Below, in pieces: positions 1 to 13,149 of a DNA stretch of 64,000 nt. The position numbers and the translations under genes are program-made. The stretch's first letter is position 1. Every line of letters starts with the position of its first letter. Source of the DNA: Anastatus disparis (lineage: Eukaryota > Arthropoda > Insecta > Hymenoptera > Eupelmidae); assembly GCA_017163975.1 (NCBI GenBank), contig JAFFSR010000218.1:5025501-5089500 (forward strand), in the 5' to 3' direction. The notes beneath the pieces are model-generated. The model had not been told where the DNA came from, searched no databases, and worked only from the letters and a program-made list of their open reading frames with translations.

Positions 1-3000
1 ATTATTTAAAGATCGGCTACTTTCTCCATTGAACTTGCTGAAAGAAATGTCCATTTAACATAAAATAACTTATTGAAATTAATGGATAAATTAGGCTTGA
101 TTTTTAGATTCAATTTAATCTATACAACGCGAGTAAATTTTTAGTGAAACGAATTTCAATTGCTTTTTGATTTAATCGATTAAGATTTATACGAGATGAT
201 AATAATATTTATATACTATAATTACAGCCAATTATTTGATTCGCATCGACTATTTTAGAGTGTTTTTAAAACACCACTTTTTACTTTTGGAACGTTCTTA
301 TATTTAAAAAATACCCTAAGTTAATACTAATAATTAAATAAATTGTAAATATTTTAACATTAATGTTTTGAAAATAGAATTGTTTTTCTTATCTATTCAC
401 TTATGAGTGTATATAGAGATTCGAAAAATACTTAAGTTTTTTAATTTAAATGTCTTAATAGTTTAATACTTTAAATGATTATTTGAATTGTAAAATAATT
501 ATATACATTAAATTAATGGTTTTTTTGAATGATTAAATTACATTCCTTAAGGCGACTGCGGAGGTTGGGTTGAATTTCATTTCGTAATTTACAAATTTCG
601 CTTTCAGTTTATAAAATTTTTTTGATTTTTAATTTCTCTACCATTCTGTTGATTTAAAAAAATGGTGGGAATTTTAAAAAACCAAAAAATTTCATGAATT
701 CAAAGCATGATTTGTACTAAAAAGTGAATCCTAAACCTAATCTCCCAAGTCGCCTTAAAAACATTAAAATATTTACTCTATTGGTGTAAGAATCAACTAA
801 AATGTTAAATTTCAAATAAACTCTTACTATTTATAAAAGTTTTTCATTGAACTAAAACGATTGATTTATTAAAGCCATGCCAAACAAAATTGAATACAAG
901 AATTCTTCAACTCATTCGCAATCCTATTAAATATTTTCCATATACGCAATAGAGATATCCAAAGACAACGAACGGAAAACGCTAAATTCGTTGCACGCGG
1001 AAGCTTAAACATAAAAGCCTTACAAAACAAATATTTACTACACTTTTTTTTTAAAAATCGTTTCAATGAACGCCTGATTTAAAGTAAAAGGGGTATTTTA
1101 TTTATTTTTTCCTTCTTTGAAGAAAACACAGTTCGATGCAGGAAATGAATGAAAAAAATCGGCATTCCTATAATACTTGATTTCCCTTTGATTATATAGC
1201 CGATTTCGGTAAATTTTCAACTCTGTTTGTTTATTTTAAACGTGCGTGGTTCTTGGCTTTCTTTTACGGCAGATGTTACATAATGTTTAAACGTGTAATG
1301 TGTGTTATGTGGAATATCCATTGAATGAATGCGGTTTTACCAGAGCTTTATATATCTATATGTTCGTCGGATGGATTGTGTTTTTGAGAAGAGATGAAAG
1401 TTGATTGGTATTATGACCGACTTTGCTGATGCTGTTTAGTTTTTGATCGGACGATTAATTGCTAAATTTTTACTCTTGCTTTCGAGATTGGAATTAAATA
1501 ATTGTCGAATTATCGCTGGATTTTCTTTGAGTATTTTTGAACTTTTGTTTTTCCGAGTATGAAATTGTAATGTAACTTTTTTTTTCAATCAAAGTTTACT
1601 TATTATGTAAACTTATTACTAATATTAAATAAATTTAGCGATAAAGTTTTAACGAGTTTCTATGAGTACGCCTATAAAAAAAAAGTAACGTGAATTAACT
1701 TGACAGAATCTTCGAGTATTTGATTCGTTAATCGTAATTAGAAAAGCGATGTTATAGCTCGAGGGAATTTTTAATGGATTGTGACATCTCTCGGTGTCAT
1801 AAAAAGAAACTTTATAAAATACCGTTTTCTTATGTTACTTTTCGCAGAAATAATTTAGATTCAATTTGTAGATTTTTGTAGCAAAAAAGTTGTAAATTAA
1901 ATAAAAAATAATTAGTAAAGATATAATAAAAAAAAATAAGAAAATTATAAAAAACAATTAAGAATATTATTATTGACTTCAGAATTTCAAGTTTTCGAAA
2001 TTTTCAATAGTTTTTGAAATAATGATCTTTTTGAACAAGTACCCTGGTAGAAAATAGGTCATGCAAAAATGGTCATATATCATTTATTAATAAAAATTTT
2101 TAGAATAATATTTAATCAATAAATGATCAGAAACTGATCAAAAGATAGTCAAGTAGTAGATGAATGTAAATAATTAATTTTATAAATATTGGAAGGAAAT
2201 TAAATTTTTCAAATAAACTAAATTGCTTTTATTTTCGATATCTTAAGCACTTTTCATTTAAATTGTATTAGTTAAAATATATTTTATTTCATTCGGGATT
2301 ATATTTTTATTTGATTTCCCAAATGTTTAAAGAACAATCATCAGTATTATTTACGAGTATTTCTATTCATAAAATTAAAAGTTTTGTAGATTCCCTCATA
2401 TATTTAGTAAAATGATCATTTGGTGATTGAATATAATTTGGTCAGTTTTTGATCATTAACAGTTATCAATTAGCTGATAAGCTGATCATTTTCTAGAAAA
2501 TTTTGGTCGGTTATTGACTGATTTAAAAAAAATTGGTCAAAACCTTTACCAAAAAAATAATTGACTTTATCTTTAAACAAATCGAGTTTTGAATCAAATA
2601 AAAATGTGTTTTTTTTTTATTTCATAAAAAAATGTTATTCCAAATCTCAAAGGAAATCTGAAACTAGGATAGAATGCACTTTCCTTTTTAATTTATCTAC
2701 CCATTGAAATATATTTGTCATTCAAGTGAAAATCTATTGTACTCTATTTATTTAAATGAAAGTACAATAGACATGAAACATCGATTGTTTTCATCACAAA
2801 CAATAACAAAAAATTTCTTTCACCTATAAAAACGATTACTTGTACATTCATATAAAAAAATAATAGCTCTGAATTTTTTTTATAGGAAATGAATACCACA
2901 CTTTGAAACGAAAATCAATTAATCAAACCATTTATCACAATGTCCTTTAACTGGTCTACAAACAAGTTCAAGGACGATTAATGAATATATAGTTTTTCGC

Positions 3001-5948
3001 TTAAAGAAACGCTTAAAGAAAAGTGACCTGTTAAAAATCAATCCTGTTTATCTAAGAAAAAAAGAGAGAAAAAAAAAGAAATGTTGAGCCGACAGACGAA
3101 AATGCATGAGGCAAGACAGAAGATGAAATGCAATTCGTATAGAAACTGGTTTTTTCGTTGTTTGCCTTGAGTTAAGCGATGTACATTTTTCAATTAATTT
3201 CACGCTTTGCAATTTTCTCAGTCCTTTTTTTCTCTCTCTCTTTCAAGTTGAAAACTTTTATTGAGAAGAATGAATAGCCAAGTTTTTTTTTTATTTTTAT
3301 CATCGTGTATTTTATTTATTGTGTAAATGAAGAGTATTGGGTAAATTGTTGCGTTAAATATGAATTATTAGATTTTGCAATATTTTCATAAACGTTGGAT
3401 TAAATTTTCACAATATTCGCAATTTAATGGTTGTAAAATGCTGATATTAATAGCTAATTTTTTTGTTGACTTGAAATAAAAGGTTCTAAATGATTGTTTT
3501 ACCATTACTTTGCATTAGTAACGCTTGATTAATATTTTTACATAGAAAAAAATAATATGTATCCACTGAATAATCAAGAATAATGAAAGTGAATTTTGTC
3601 AAGTGTGATTAGTCAAAAAAATACACGAATTTTTTGGTATCTTAATTAATATTGATTAGACTACAATATGAAAATGAAAAATCTTTTAAAAAATGGTATG
3701 TATTTTTGTTTTTCACCAAACTTTTATAAATATTTAGTTCAAAATTAATGTTAAAATTAAATTTTTACTCTCCAAAATTATGTATTTCTAATATCTAATT
3801 AATATATTCAATCCTATAATCAATCAATGTTTAATTTTACAATTAATAAATTAAACATTATTTTTACAATATTAATACATTTTCTCCTACGATAATGTTA
3901 ACAAGTCAGGTAATTATTTATGATACAGAACTAGTTCCCGATCTCTTTGATAAATAATTCATCGTCTTACTCGCGATATACACAACAAGTGCAACATTGT
4001 TGCTGTAGATGAACGTTCATTTTCATTAAAACACAAAGGAAGCTAATTGATATCTAAAATGTAATAATCAATGGTAATTCATTGGAATCTTGCATTTCTA
4101 ATTATGAGTGAAGAATAAAATAACGTTGAATTATTGTTGAATCAATGAATAGACATAAATTAATTGCATAAGGCTAATGATTTATGATACGAATTCATAT
4201 CGCATACATGCAGGGATACACGTTTTCGATATCTGAAAGTTAAACTTTCTATTAGTTCATATTTTTCTCTTTCGCTCTCATTAAAACGTCAATGCGTATC
4301 GGAGCAGCGAGATTTCAAAGAAATAAAAAGATAAGGAGATGGCAAGGTGAAAATCATCTTCTTAATTCTTACGAATTGTAGGATCCAATTTTAATTAAGC
4401 TCCGTCAATTTTTGATGTTTATGAAGGCCATTTATGTAATTGATTATTATCACGGATAATTGGATTATTATAATGTTCTCTTTCCATTATTGAATAGATA
4501 TTACTTTAATTTAAATAAATCATAATTACATACTGCAGATTAGTATGTCAAATATTTGTATTGTATTGACAATCCGTATATAGTATTTAATTTCTTGATA
4601 TTAAGAAATTTTAGAGTAGAAAGATATTGATTATTGAGTAATCAAATAATAAAAATTAAATCCTTATTAAATAAGAAAATAATTTACTATAATTTGTTAA
4701 TCATTTTATCATTATTTAATTATAATATAATGATTATTGAAAATAATTTTATGATATGTAATCTAAAAGGCATTAATTCAAAAAGATTAAAATTAACGCA
4801 TACGTACGATGTGCGTTTCTAGGATTGTGTGTGATCACGGACACACATACACATGTACAAAATTAATTATGTTATTAATTATGTTATTATTTGACTTTGC
4901 AAATTTATTTTAAAAAGTTTTTAATTCTTTTTAAATAACCTGTTATTACCAGTACATGGGCGAATTTTAATGAACAATTTCAACGAATTAAAACGATCTT
5001 TTGAATAAAATGAATTTTTATTGATTATTTACTTTATTTAGTGAAAACTACTGTAATTAAAAATGAGTATTTAAATTTCACTTTTTGGTGAAAGAAAGTT
5101 TTTCTTTTTAATTTTCAAATTAATTTTCTACATTACCATAACGGGTTTCTTTTTATCCTTAATTTGTTAAAAAAATGATAACATTGCGGACTTGAAATTT
5201 TCAAAAAGATAAGATAAGATCGTTACATCACACGAATTTATACATTATTCATATAAAAAGAAAATGTTTTTATGCAATAACATCAAAATACTTTCAATGA
5301 TAAATAAAATCATGTACACTTACTCGTGTATGTAATTTGAATTTTTTGCAGTTGAAAAAAATAAATTTTCTATCCACTTTATAATCTCGCGCACCCATGA
5401 GATTATATATGTAACATCGGAATTTGAGAAAAAATTGTAAACTTTTATCTTTTTCGATCTAAGCCAAGAGATACGACCTTGAAAATTGAGCCTCGATCTT
5501 TCCTTTACATAATATTCAACCAACCTATTAATTAGGGTTTTACCTAAATTTTATTTTTTATAAAATATATTAACCGTCTGCTCAGAACACGTAATGTTTT
5601 GGGATCTTTTTTTAGACTCTTTGCGTATTTTAAAAACTTTAATATTTGAATGTATTATGTCTTGATTGATTTTTATAAATGTTTCTTGTTTTGTATAATT
5701 TCGTCATTAATTTTAATTCAAGAAATTTCACTTTTTATTAAAATCTCAGTTTTAATTATTTCAAAATCTTTTATTTATGTATTTATTTATAATTTTTATG
5801 TAATAATAAAAACTATTATTATGTACATTTTTTCTATTTCCTTATTTTACTAAAATTAATAAATTTAATTTTTTATTCCTTATTGTATGTATTATTAAAA
5901 AATTTTTGTACAAAAATTAATGTATACATTACCTTTCTTTTTTTACAG
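1..5948. other. AT-rich non-coding DNA upstream of the visible lectin exons
   Basis: No reading frame here looks like a protein, and I see no splice-bounded exon that I can support. The stretch is AT-rich with homopolymer runs. It probably includes a long 5' intron of the lectin gene, because the first visible lectin exon at 5949 begins directly after a splice acceptor and lacks a start codon and signal peptide. Around 2040-2560 there are several TGATCA and GGTCA-type words that might be an old transposon, but I could not define its ends. Confidence 0.6.
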
Positions 5949-8418
5949 ACGACTGTCCAAACTGTGCCGATGAAACTGTGAGTTCAGGAGCCATGAGGTG
6001 GACGATGCCACTTTTGAAGCTTGGTGAAAAACGTTACTACTTAGGAATTTTCTTTAAGGTAATATTTTTTTGGAAAATTTTTTTATTTCAATAAATAGTA
6101 TAAAGATTATTATTGCTATCGGAAATAAAGTATCGTATGAGTTAGGAAATTATTATTTAAGAAATAGAATCAAGATGAATCTTAGAAAATAATTATGTAT
6201 TTGGTATATTTTTTTATGTTATTTGCTTTTTCATATGAAAAATTTTTAATTCTGTAAAGTAATAAATTTAAAATACTAAATATCTATTAAAATTATATTA
6301 TTGGAGAACCAAAAAAAGAAATAAAATTAAGAAAAACTTTTATAATATAAACCATTATTTATCATAATTTGAAACATTATTCAATAAGCCAAATTCCTTC
6401 AACTGAAAATGAAATTTTAACTTAATTCATTTCAATTAAAATTCTTCCATAAAAATAAAATTCTTTCAATTTAAAATTCCAGGCAAATTGGTACAGAGCA
6501 TCGCAATATTGTCGCTATCACGGTATGCATTTGGCCAGTATAAATTCCCAAGAAGAAAACGATAAACTTGAAAAGCATATCAAAGACTTCGGTCTTGGTC
6601 ACGAACATTTTTGGACGTCCGGTACCGATCAAGGTGAAGAAGGTACCTTCTTTTGGATGGCCAATGGTAGGCCTGTTACATTTGAAAATTGGAATACTGG
6701 AGAACCTAATAATTTCCGGTATGTATGAAAGTAACTTTAAATAAAAAAAAATTTTATTTAAAAATTTATTTATTGTCTTAAAAATTGATAAAAAGCTATA
6801 CTAACATATGATGAATCAGTAATGGCTAATCACACACAGCTGCTACTACTTGTTACATACAGATTTAATAACCGTAATTTTAGCCAACTTCTACAGTTAA
6901 AACTATTAATTTTCTAATTGATAATATGTCAAAACATAGTAGTCGAAATTTTAATGTTATATATTAAATTAAATTATTTTCGGTTATGAAAAATAAAAAA
7001 ATAAAAAACTAGAAACAAATACTTAAAACTAATCATTAAATTTCTATTCTAAGTAAACAACATAAAAATTCTAATTCCCTAATTAACGTTAGAATGGGAT
7101 AAAGCAGAAAAAAATAAAACAAACGAAAAAAAAATCACCAAGTAGCGTCTATGCATTTAAGCTAAAAACAGTTAGAATGCACGTTTAGCGCATTACGCAA
7201 AGAGTCTAAAGGTCTATAATCAGCATTTTCCAATCGTAATGTGAATCAAAACAAGATGCAATTAGAACATTAAAGACTTTCACGTTATAGCTTCTTGTAC
7301 CATTGCGAATTTAATGTTTTTTTTTCTTCTTTTTTTCATCGCCTAAAGTTTTATGATATTTAGATACAATTTAATGAGCAGCTTAAAACTTTTTTTTAAT
7401 GATTCTGTTTTAAATTGAATTTTAATTTAATTTTATGAATTTTAAGACTAAGTTAGTTTTTTTAATACCAACGTTTATGTACGTTTGTACTTTGATGTTC
7501 GAATGATTGAATTTGCTTGATGTATTTGACATGATTTTAATTATTTTACAGTGCAAGTTTAATAAACTTGTAGGCTTAAAGGATTTTATTGAATAAATTA
7601 ATGCTTATTTTAAATGACTGATTCATTTGATGAATAAATATTAATTTTATTATTTTATTTTTTGAAGATTATCTTGTATATGGTATTATTTTATGATTCT
7701 ATTCAATTTTTATTGAACTAAATTGTAAACATAGATATATTATAAAAATAAATCGAAAAAACTTTATTATTTTTAATCTTTACAATAAAAATAACAAATA
7801 AAAATATTTTTAACGCGAGAATATTCAAAAACATTTACGATAAATTGCCAAAAGTTTTTTGTAATTATTTTAAACACGCGAAAGTGCTTTCGGGAAAACA
7901 CAAATTAGTTTATGCTAAACTTTACAAGAAATTTTTGCGTAAATTTCAAAATAAAAATTTAAACATTAAAATTTATAAAACAATTTGAATAGCAAACTAT
8001 GTATTTTGTATCTAAATTTGATGAAAGTTCTTGTTGTTCAAAAGTACACAAATATTTTAGATTACAAACAATTCCACATGTTATAATAAAATATTAACAC
8101 AAAAATTTTCAGCAAGAAAAAAATGTCGATAAATCACAAAATATTTTTACAATATAATTAAAAAATCTAAATAATTATAATTATTTTATAAAATACAATA
8201 CTTTTAACAGCAAAAAAAGAATTAATCTTTTTTCATTTTGATAAGAATAAAATTGTGTTTGTTTTTTTTCAATTTTTAATAATATTTTTTTCTATTTCAG
8301 ATACGAAAATGGCGAAGAAGAGCATTGCCTAGAATTATGGAACCGAGACGGCAAAGGTCTTAAATGGAACGATAGCCCGTGTAGTTTCGAAACCTTCTTC
8401 GTTTGCGAGGTGCAGTGA
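5949..8418 (+). CDS. C-type lectin, last three coding exons (5' end missing)
   Basis: Three exons join in frame: 5949-6058, 6483-6718 and 8301-8418 (stop TGA). All have AG acceptors and GT donors; the junctions are in phase (AAG|GCA, then CG|A). The product is a secreted-type C-type lectin carbohydrate-recognition domain. The sequence shows a CPNC pair near the start of the visible part, then WYRASQYC, an EPN tripeptide in GEPNNF (in this family typical of calcium-dependent mannose-type binding), EEEHC, the WND motif followed by SPC, and FVCE close to the C terminus. The four canonical disulfide cysteines are present, with two extra N-terminal ones. The signal peptide exon is not found, so it lies in the upstream AT-rich DNA or outside the window. 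In insects such lectins act in haemolymph as pattern-recognition or development-related proteins; the exact role cannot be read from sequence. The reading frame is intact. Confidence 0.93.
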
Positions 8419-9331
8419 TGCGTCATTATATCCCCCCAGCTATTTTATACGATACCAGTTAACATCTTCTCTTAAAACGTATACTCGAAGGACACATGCC
8501 CAAGTGTACGTACGTTTCTTCCGGATGTATGTATGCACACAAGAAAGATTTGCCTTCAAGCGAACGAAGAAAATAAAAATGATTAAGAAGAAAAAGGATG
8601 AAACAAGAGACTCTCCCCGGTTGTGTGATGTGAGAGATTGTGCGATGGTTATAGACGATACAAAGTGCGCGTCGATGTTTTTCTTCTGTTGCGGAAATTT
8701 TCGCGCACGAATTTCTTTCAATCTATATAATTGTTTTTTTTTTCCTCTTAATACTTGGTTCTTATTTTAATTATAAGAGCGTTTAGCACGTTTAAGTGAT
8801 TATAAAAAAGGTGGCATTTTATTATTGAGTCGATTTTTATTAGTACTTTTTTTTCTTTTATTTCACAGTTTGTAATGTAGTTAAAAAGAAATTTTTTAAT
8901 TTTAGTAAGGAAATTTTTCTAAAAAGTATGTTTTAGATAATTTTTTTTTATTTATAAATACGTAACATAATTAAAGAAAAATAAAAAATACTAATTTGAT
9001 TTTTTTTATAAAATTATTTTAAAAAATTAATTTTCACTTTAATTGTTAACGAAAAAAAAAAATAAAATAAGGTTTTCCTTGCAAAGCCAAAACGTAGATA
9101 TTTAATATACATTAGTTAAATTTATTACTTGTAAACTTAACATTAGGATTAAAACAAAAATCCTTTACTGGATTACAAAAAAAAAAATCAGGTCTAATAT
9201 TAATTGTTTAACGCGTATTTTCCTAGTCTGTAATGTTACTGTAGAATAATTGAAACGTTAGTTTAATTTTCTCAGATTAATTGTACGATAAGCTTACACG
9301 AGGCGGGGAATATTTTTTTTAACGAGTAGTT
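8419..9331 (+). other. lectin 3' UTR and downstream flank
   Basis: The stretch after the lectin stop codon is less AT-rich until about 8720 and then becomes AT-rich. An AATAAA near 8572 is a possible polyadenylation signal. Open frames on both strands at 8440-8770 overlap each other, have no family resemblance and lie where the 3' UTR is expected. Confidence 0.5.
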
Positions 9332-9583
9332 TAAATGACAGCCTTGCATATTTTACCACAGGCACGGAATTATTTTGTTTTTGCAGATGATATGTTTTAC
9401 AATTATTAAAAATTCATGTACAATTTTTGGATTTCAAAAATAAGATATTTGATAAAGTTATAAAGGGATCAACATTCTAAATTTATTATAAAATTATGTT
9501 GCTAAGCAAAAAAATTATAAAAATATAAAATTTGCTACGTAATTCGCAGATGTTTTGCGTCTGTGGTAAAATATTGTCATTTG
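9332..9583. repeat. inverted-repeat-bounded element, MITE-like
   Basis: AAATGACA and ATATTTTACCACAG at the left end (9332-9361) recur inverted at the right end (9561-9583) as CTGTGGTAAAATAT and TGTCATTT, with seven extra bases on the left side. The interior has no ORF. It fits a short non-autonomous DNA transposon, but no target duplication was identified. Confidence 0.45.
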
Positions 9584-11107
9584 AAGTATGCATCAGGAAA
9601 AATATTACATCAATAACTTTTGTTCATTTTAATTGTGTAAAAAATAAATTAAAAATTTTTAAACTTAATGCATGAATCGAATTGAAGTATATGTAGGTTC
9701 CAAACTAATAATGGTACTATAAGTTATTATACACTTATGAAAAATCTTTTAAAAATTAAAAAAAAGAAAAAAATAAAAATTTAATCTTCTTACAATCTTT
9801 TGTATTTTCTTTACAAAAAATAATCAATTCTAAAAGGTTTATGATTTTTTAATGTTACAATGTCGCATGCTAAATTTTAGTTGATTTAAATAAGCCAATA
9901 TCTCTCGATATTGAAAAGAGGCATTTGCAATGACCGTTGACTTATCAACTGTCGATAAAGTTAAATATTTTGCGATCTGCAGTAAGCGTTGCAGAGTACA
10001 ACTGTTCTGTATGATGTCAAACAGCTTTTTTTTTAAATAAAATATTTTACACGATATTTATACAAACCTTATCCTCTTATTTTCCTTTTTATACATTAAC
10101 TTTTATAAAATTACTATTATTGAAAATTTTTTAAATAATCTATAATATTTTATAATTAATAATGTTTGAAAATCTATAATGTTTTACATACTTTTTAAAG
10201 GTTTTTTCTAACAAATTAGAAATATGAAAAAATTTTTCCCTTGTAAAATTAAATTTTAACGAGAATAAATTGTAATACATTAAGTACTAAAAAATACAAA
10301 TATAAAAAATATTTTTATATGTACTAAAGATATGTAAAAAAATTTGAAGTAAATTTTTACTTTAAAAATTAATGTATCTTCAAGTTTTAAATTTCTTTGA
10401 TGTGTTTTAAATGATAAATTTTCGTTTTATCATTAATGTTTACTTGTTAATATAAAAAAATCGACAATAAATAATCGTGCATTATACTTTGATCGCGGGT
10501 TTCTAAATATTTTCTATTTGATTAGTTAAACAATGTTTAATTATTATAAGTTGATATCAATTATTAACATAAAAATGTAGTAAATTGTTAGACTTAATTA
10601 ATATTTTCATATTGGTTAACTGATCACTTACCAATTTGCATTAATAGAATAATATTTGAAAATATTTTGCAAATGATAGAATAAAAGCTAAGCAAAAAAT
10701 TGCCCGTTGTAAAGTTTTTCACACGAATATTCAGACGTTAAAAATTATGCAGCAGATAATTCTTTTTAACTTATACTCTGAAAAAATCATGTTAAGGTAA
10801 GTCAATAAAAGTTTGTTTTGAAAAGAACATTCGATCAATTAGCCAGAGCGGTTGTATTTCCCGCCTTTTTACAATTTCAGCGAAATAAAAAGCTTTTAGC
10901 TATTTGGCTAAATCTAAACTGTTATATATTGTTAAACATTATTTTTATACAAAATATATTTTTTTAAGTAACCACAGGGTGTCAAATATTTTTTTAAAGA
11001 AAATTAATTTTATTATAGTAAATTATAATAGTAAAAATACATAAAATTTACAAAAATCCTTACATTATTATTTGTACGATAAAGTATAAAAATATATTAT
11101 TATAAAT
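9584..11107. other. non-coding intergenic DNA
   Basis: AT-rich with no supported gene. The right end (about 11000-11107) is the 3' flank of the minus-strand gene beginning at 11108; an AATAAA on the minus strand near 11010 could serve as its polyadenylation signal. Confidence 0.5.
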
Positions 11108-11568
11108 CTACTTTTTAAGCGTCCGCTTCATTTTTTCGGCCAATTTATCAGCAGCATCGGCAACATCATCGACATTGGATCTCTCCGATTCGTTGTTCGA
11201 TTGTTCCGAAGCATTTTCCGGAGGCGCGCTGTCATTGTCGTCGTCTGCGTTCTCCGAATCCTCATCGACGTTACGAGCTTCACCGATGGCTTCAATATCA
11301 ATTCCCATTTCTTTAGCCAACAACGCCAGCTTCTCGTTGACTAACTTTGGAGTGTTGGTGAAAAACGAGTTTTCTTTAACGATGTTTTTTACGATCGACA
11401 ATTCTTCTTTTCTGAAATTTTTATTATTGTTTATGTATACGAAACGATTTCACAAACGGTACGCTTTTGACGGTTATATACTCACAAATTAACCATGTCT
11501 TCGTTTATTCGTTTCACAAGTTTTTGTATTTCAACTTTAGCCTCGGGCTCGAGTGAACTTTGCGACAT
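11108..11568 (-). CDS. small two-exon protein, acidic C-terminal half, unrecognised
   Basis: On the minus strand an ATG at 11568 opens exon 1 (11568-11486), ending AATTT|GTGAGT. Exon 2 (11411-11108) follows a TTTCAG acceptor and ends in TAG. The two parts total 387 bases and join in phase, giving 128 residues. The N-terminal half (about residues 1-60) is charged and looks helical or coiled-coil, with evenly spaced Leu, Ile and Val. The middle, about residues 74-110, is an Asp/Glu/Ser/Asn-rich acidic disordered tract. The C terminus is basic and ends in two lysines. GC content is clearly higher than in the flanks, which supports a real gene. I do not recognise the family and propose no function. 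There is no clear TATA box upstream. Confidence 0.75.
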
Positions 11569-12734
11569 TTTCAACTTTTTTAATATAAAATATTTAAATA
11601 TTTTCGTACTCAGCTTTTTGTTAAAGAGAACAATTCGTAAAAAACGCTATACCAATGCCGGAACACTTTGACTGCAGCAGAAGTAAACACTGAATAGACG
11701 ACACGCGGGAAATGTATGTATGGCGCTTTTAGCGAACCACGTGACGTTTATCCCTGAAAATGTTTGAAACGATCAGTCGGTAAAGTACTATACAATTGAG
11801 AGATACGCAAATTACGTATAAATTTAAAAAAGATTCATAAACGTAATTTGAAAATATTTTTATATTGGATATTAAATGTATGTACACATCATGTATATAA
11901 ATACGTTATTTTTGTTTTTTTAAATCTTACAAAAATAATTTAAAATTTCTCTTCCGATCCGGTTTATCTAGTGTCGATAAGGTAAAATTCTTTTGTAATC
12001 TACGATAAGAGTTACAGAAAACAAATATTTTGTATAACATATTTTTTCTTTTTCTTTTTATAAAACAACTTTTATTATAAATTTTTGAAAATAATAATGT
12101 TTTACAGTAAAAATTTATAAATATGTCTTTTACGCTTTCGAAGTATTTAATTAGTACAAACATTTTTTTCATACTAATATTTAAAAATTTTGACATAAAA
12201 AGTATGTATCAGAAAAACTTTTCATAAAATATCAAACATTTCAATTACTCAATGTCTATATTTTCAATTAAAATTTGTGTTTTCGTTTCGGTACGTTTGA
12301 CAAATCTATTTGTATATTTAAGTATTTTTTCGCTCTCAGAGCTGCAAAATGGCAACAACAGATGATATGTTATTTTTATGAAATCTATATAGATATATGA
12401 TAAATATATGAAATAGAATTTATTCCTGGATGTCTCAGGAATATTTTTCGTTAGGGTGAGAAAAATTTTTTTCTTTAATCATTCCTGTTTTACTATAGTC
12501 TATTTTATTATAAAAAGAAGAAAATGTTCTGAGATTGAAAGGCTTAAGGATGCAGTTGAGTTATTTTGGAAGAAATATTTTTATCAAAATATGTTTATTT
12601 TTATGCAAGAAATCAATTCTGTACAAAAATCAGCTTTAAAAATTGCAGTTATTGAGCAATAATATAAAATTTTTTTTAAATGTGTATTTCCTTTTAATTT
12701 TAGCTTACATTTTAATGATTTTTCCTATTACAAG
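11569..12734. other. 5' flank of the small gene and intergenic DNA
   Basis: The first 200 bases upstream of the 11568 start codon are relatively GC-rich (around 11640-11770) and probably hold the promoter and 5' UTR. Beyond that the DNA is AT-rich. Open frames at 11927-12196 and 12456-12662 have no recognisable composition or domain and I do not call them genes. Confidence 0.45.
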
Positions 12735-12999
12735 TTAAATTTTCATTTGACTCCGCCCGCTTGCTTTCTTTCTAAACTGACCATTTATAAAGTTCCGTAA
12801 AACTTTGGGTTCCGTAAAACTAGTTAACTATTATCGAAAGAGAGTAAGTAGGTGGAACCATATAAAAATTTACCAAATAAATTATTATAGGATTATAATT
12901 TGAGATTAAAGGCAAATAGATTAATCAAATCATATTCTTATAGAATTTTACAATGAATTAAGAAAGAGAATAAGCGGGTGGAGTCAAATCAAAGTTTAA
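12735..12999. mobile_element. MITE with about 29-bp terminal inverted repeats
   Basis: The left end near 12745 reads ATTTGACTCCGCCCGCTT; the right end, inverted, reads ATTTGACTCCACCCGCTT, and similarity continues about ten bases outward on both sides. The roughly 250-bp interior has no ORF but contains another degenerate copy of the terminal word (GTAAGTAGGTGGAACC). The hAT element starts only 27 bases further right. The class is not determined. Confidence 0.6.
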
Positions 13000-13149
13000 T
13001 GTCCCTTAAAGCTTTTGTCTATGTACAGGGGTGGCAGGTTTGTTTTGGCGGAGGTATGGAACAGTTAAAGTTTATTTGAAAAGCAAAAAAAAAAAAAAAG
13101 GTCATAGATATTAAGTAATGTACAAAATAAATGCTATGCTCCAATGTAT

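Noticed and set aside
2040..2560. Possible old transposon with GGTCA and TGATCA words
   Set aside because: I could not define matching ends or a target duplication.
8440..8770. Two overlapping frames after the lectin stop
   Set aside because: They lie in the 3' UTR region on opposite strands and have low-complexity composition.
12456..12662. 68-residue plus-strand frame
   Set aside because: No recognisable features, AT-rich, no splice or promoter context.
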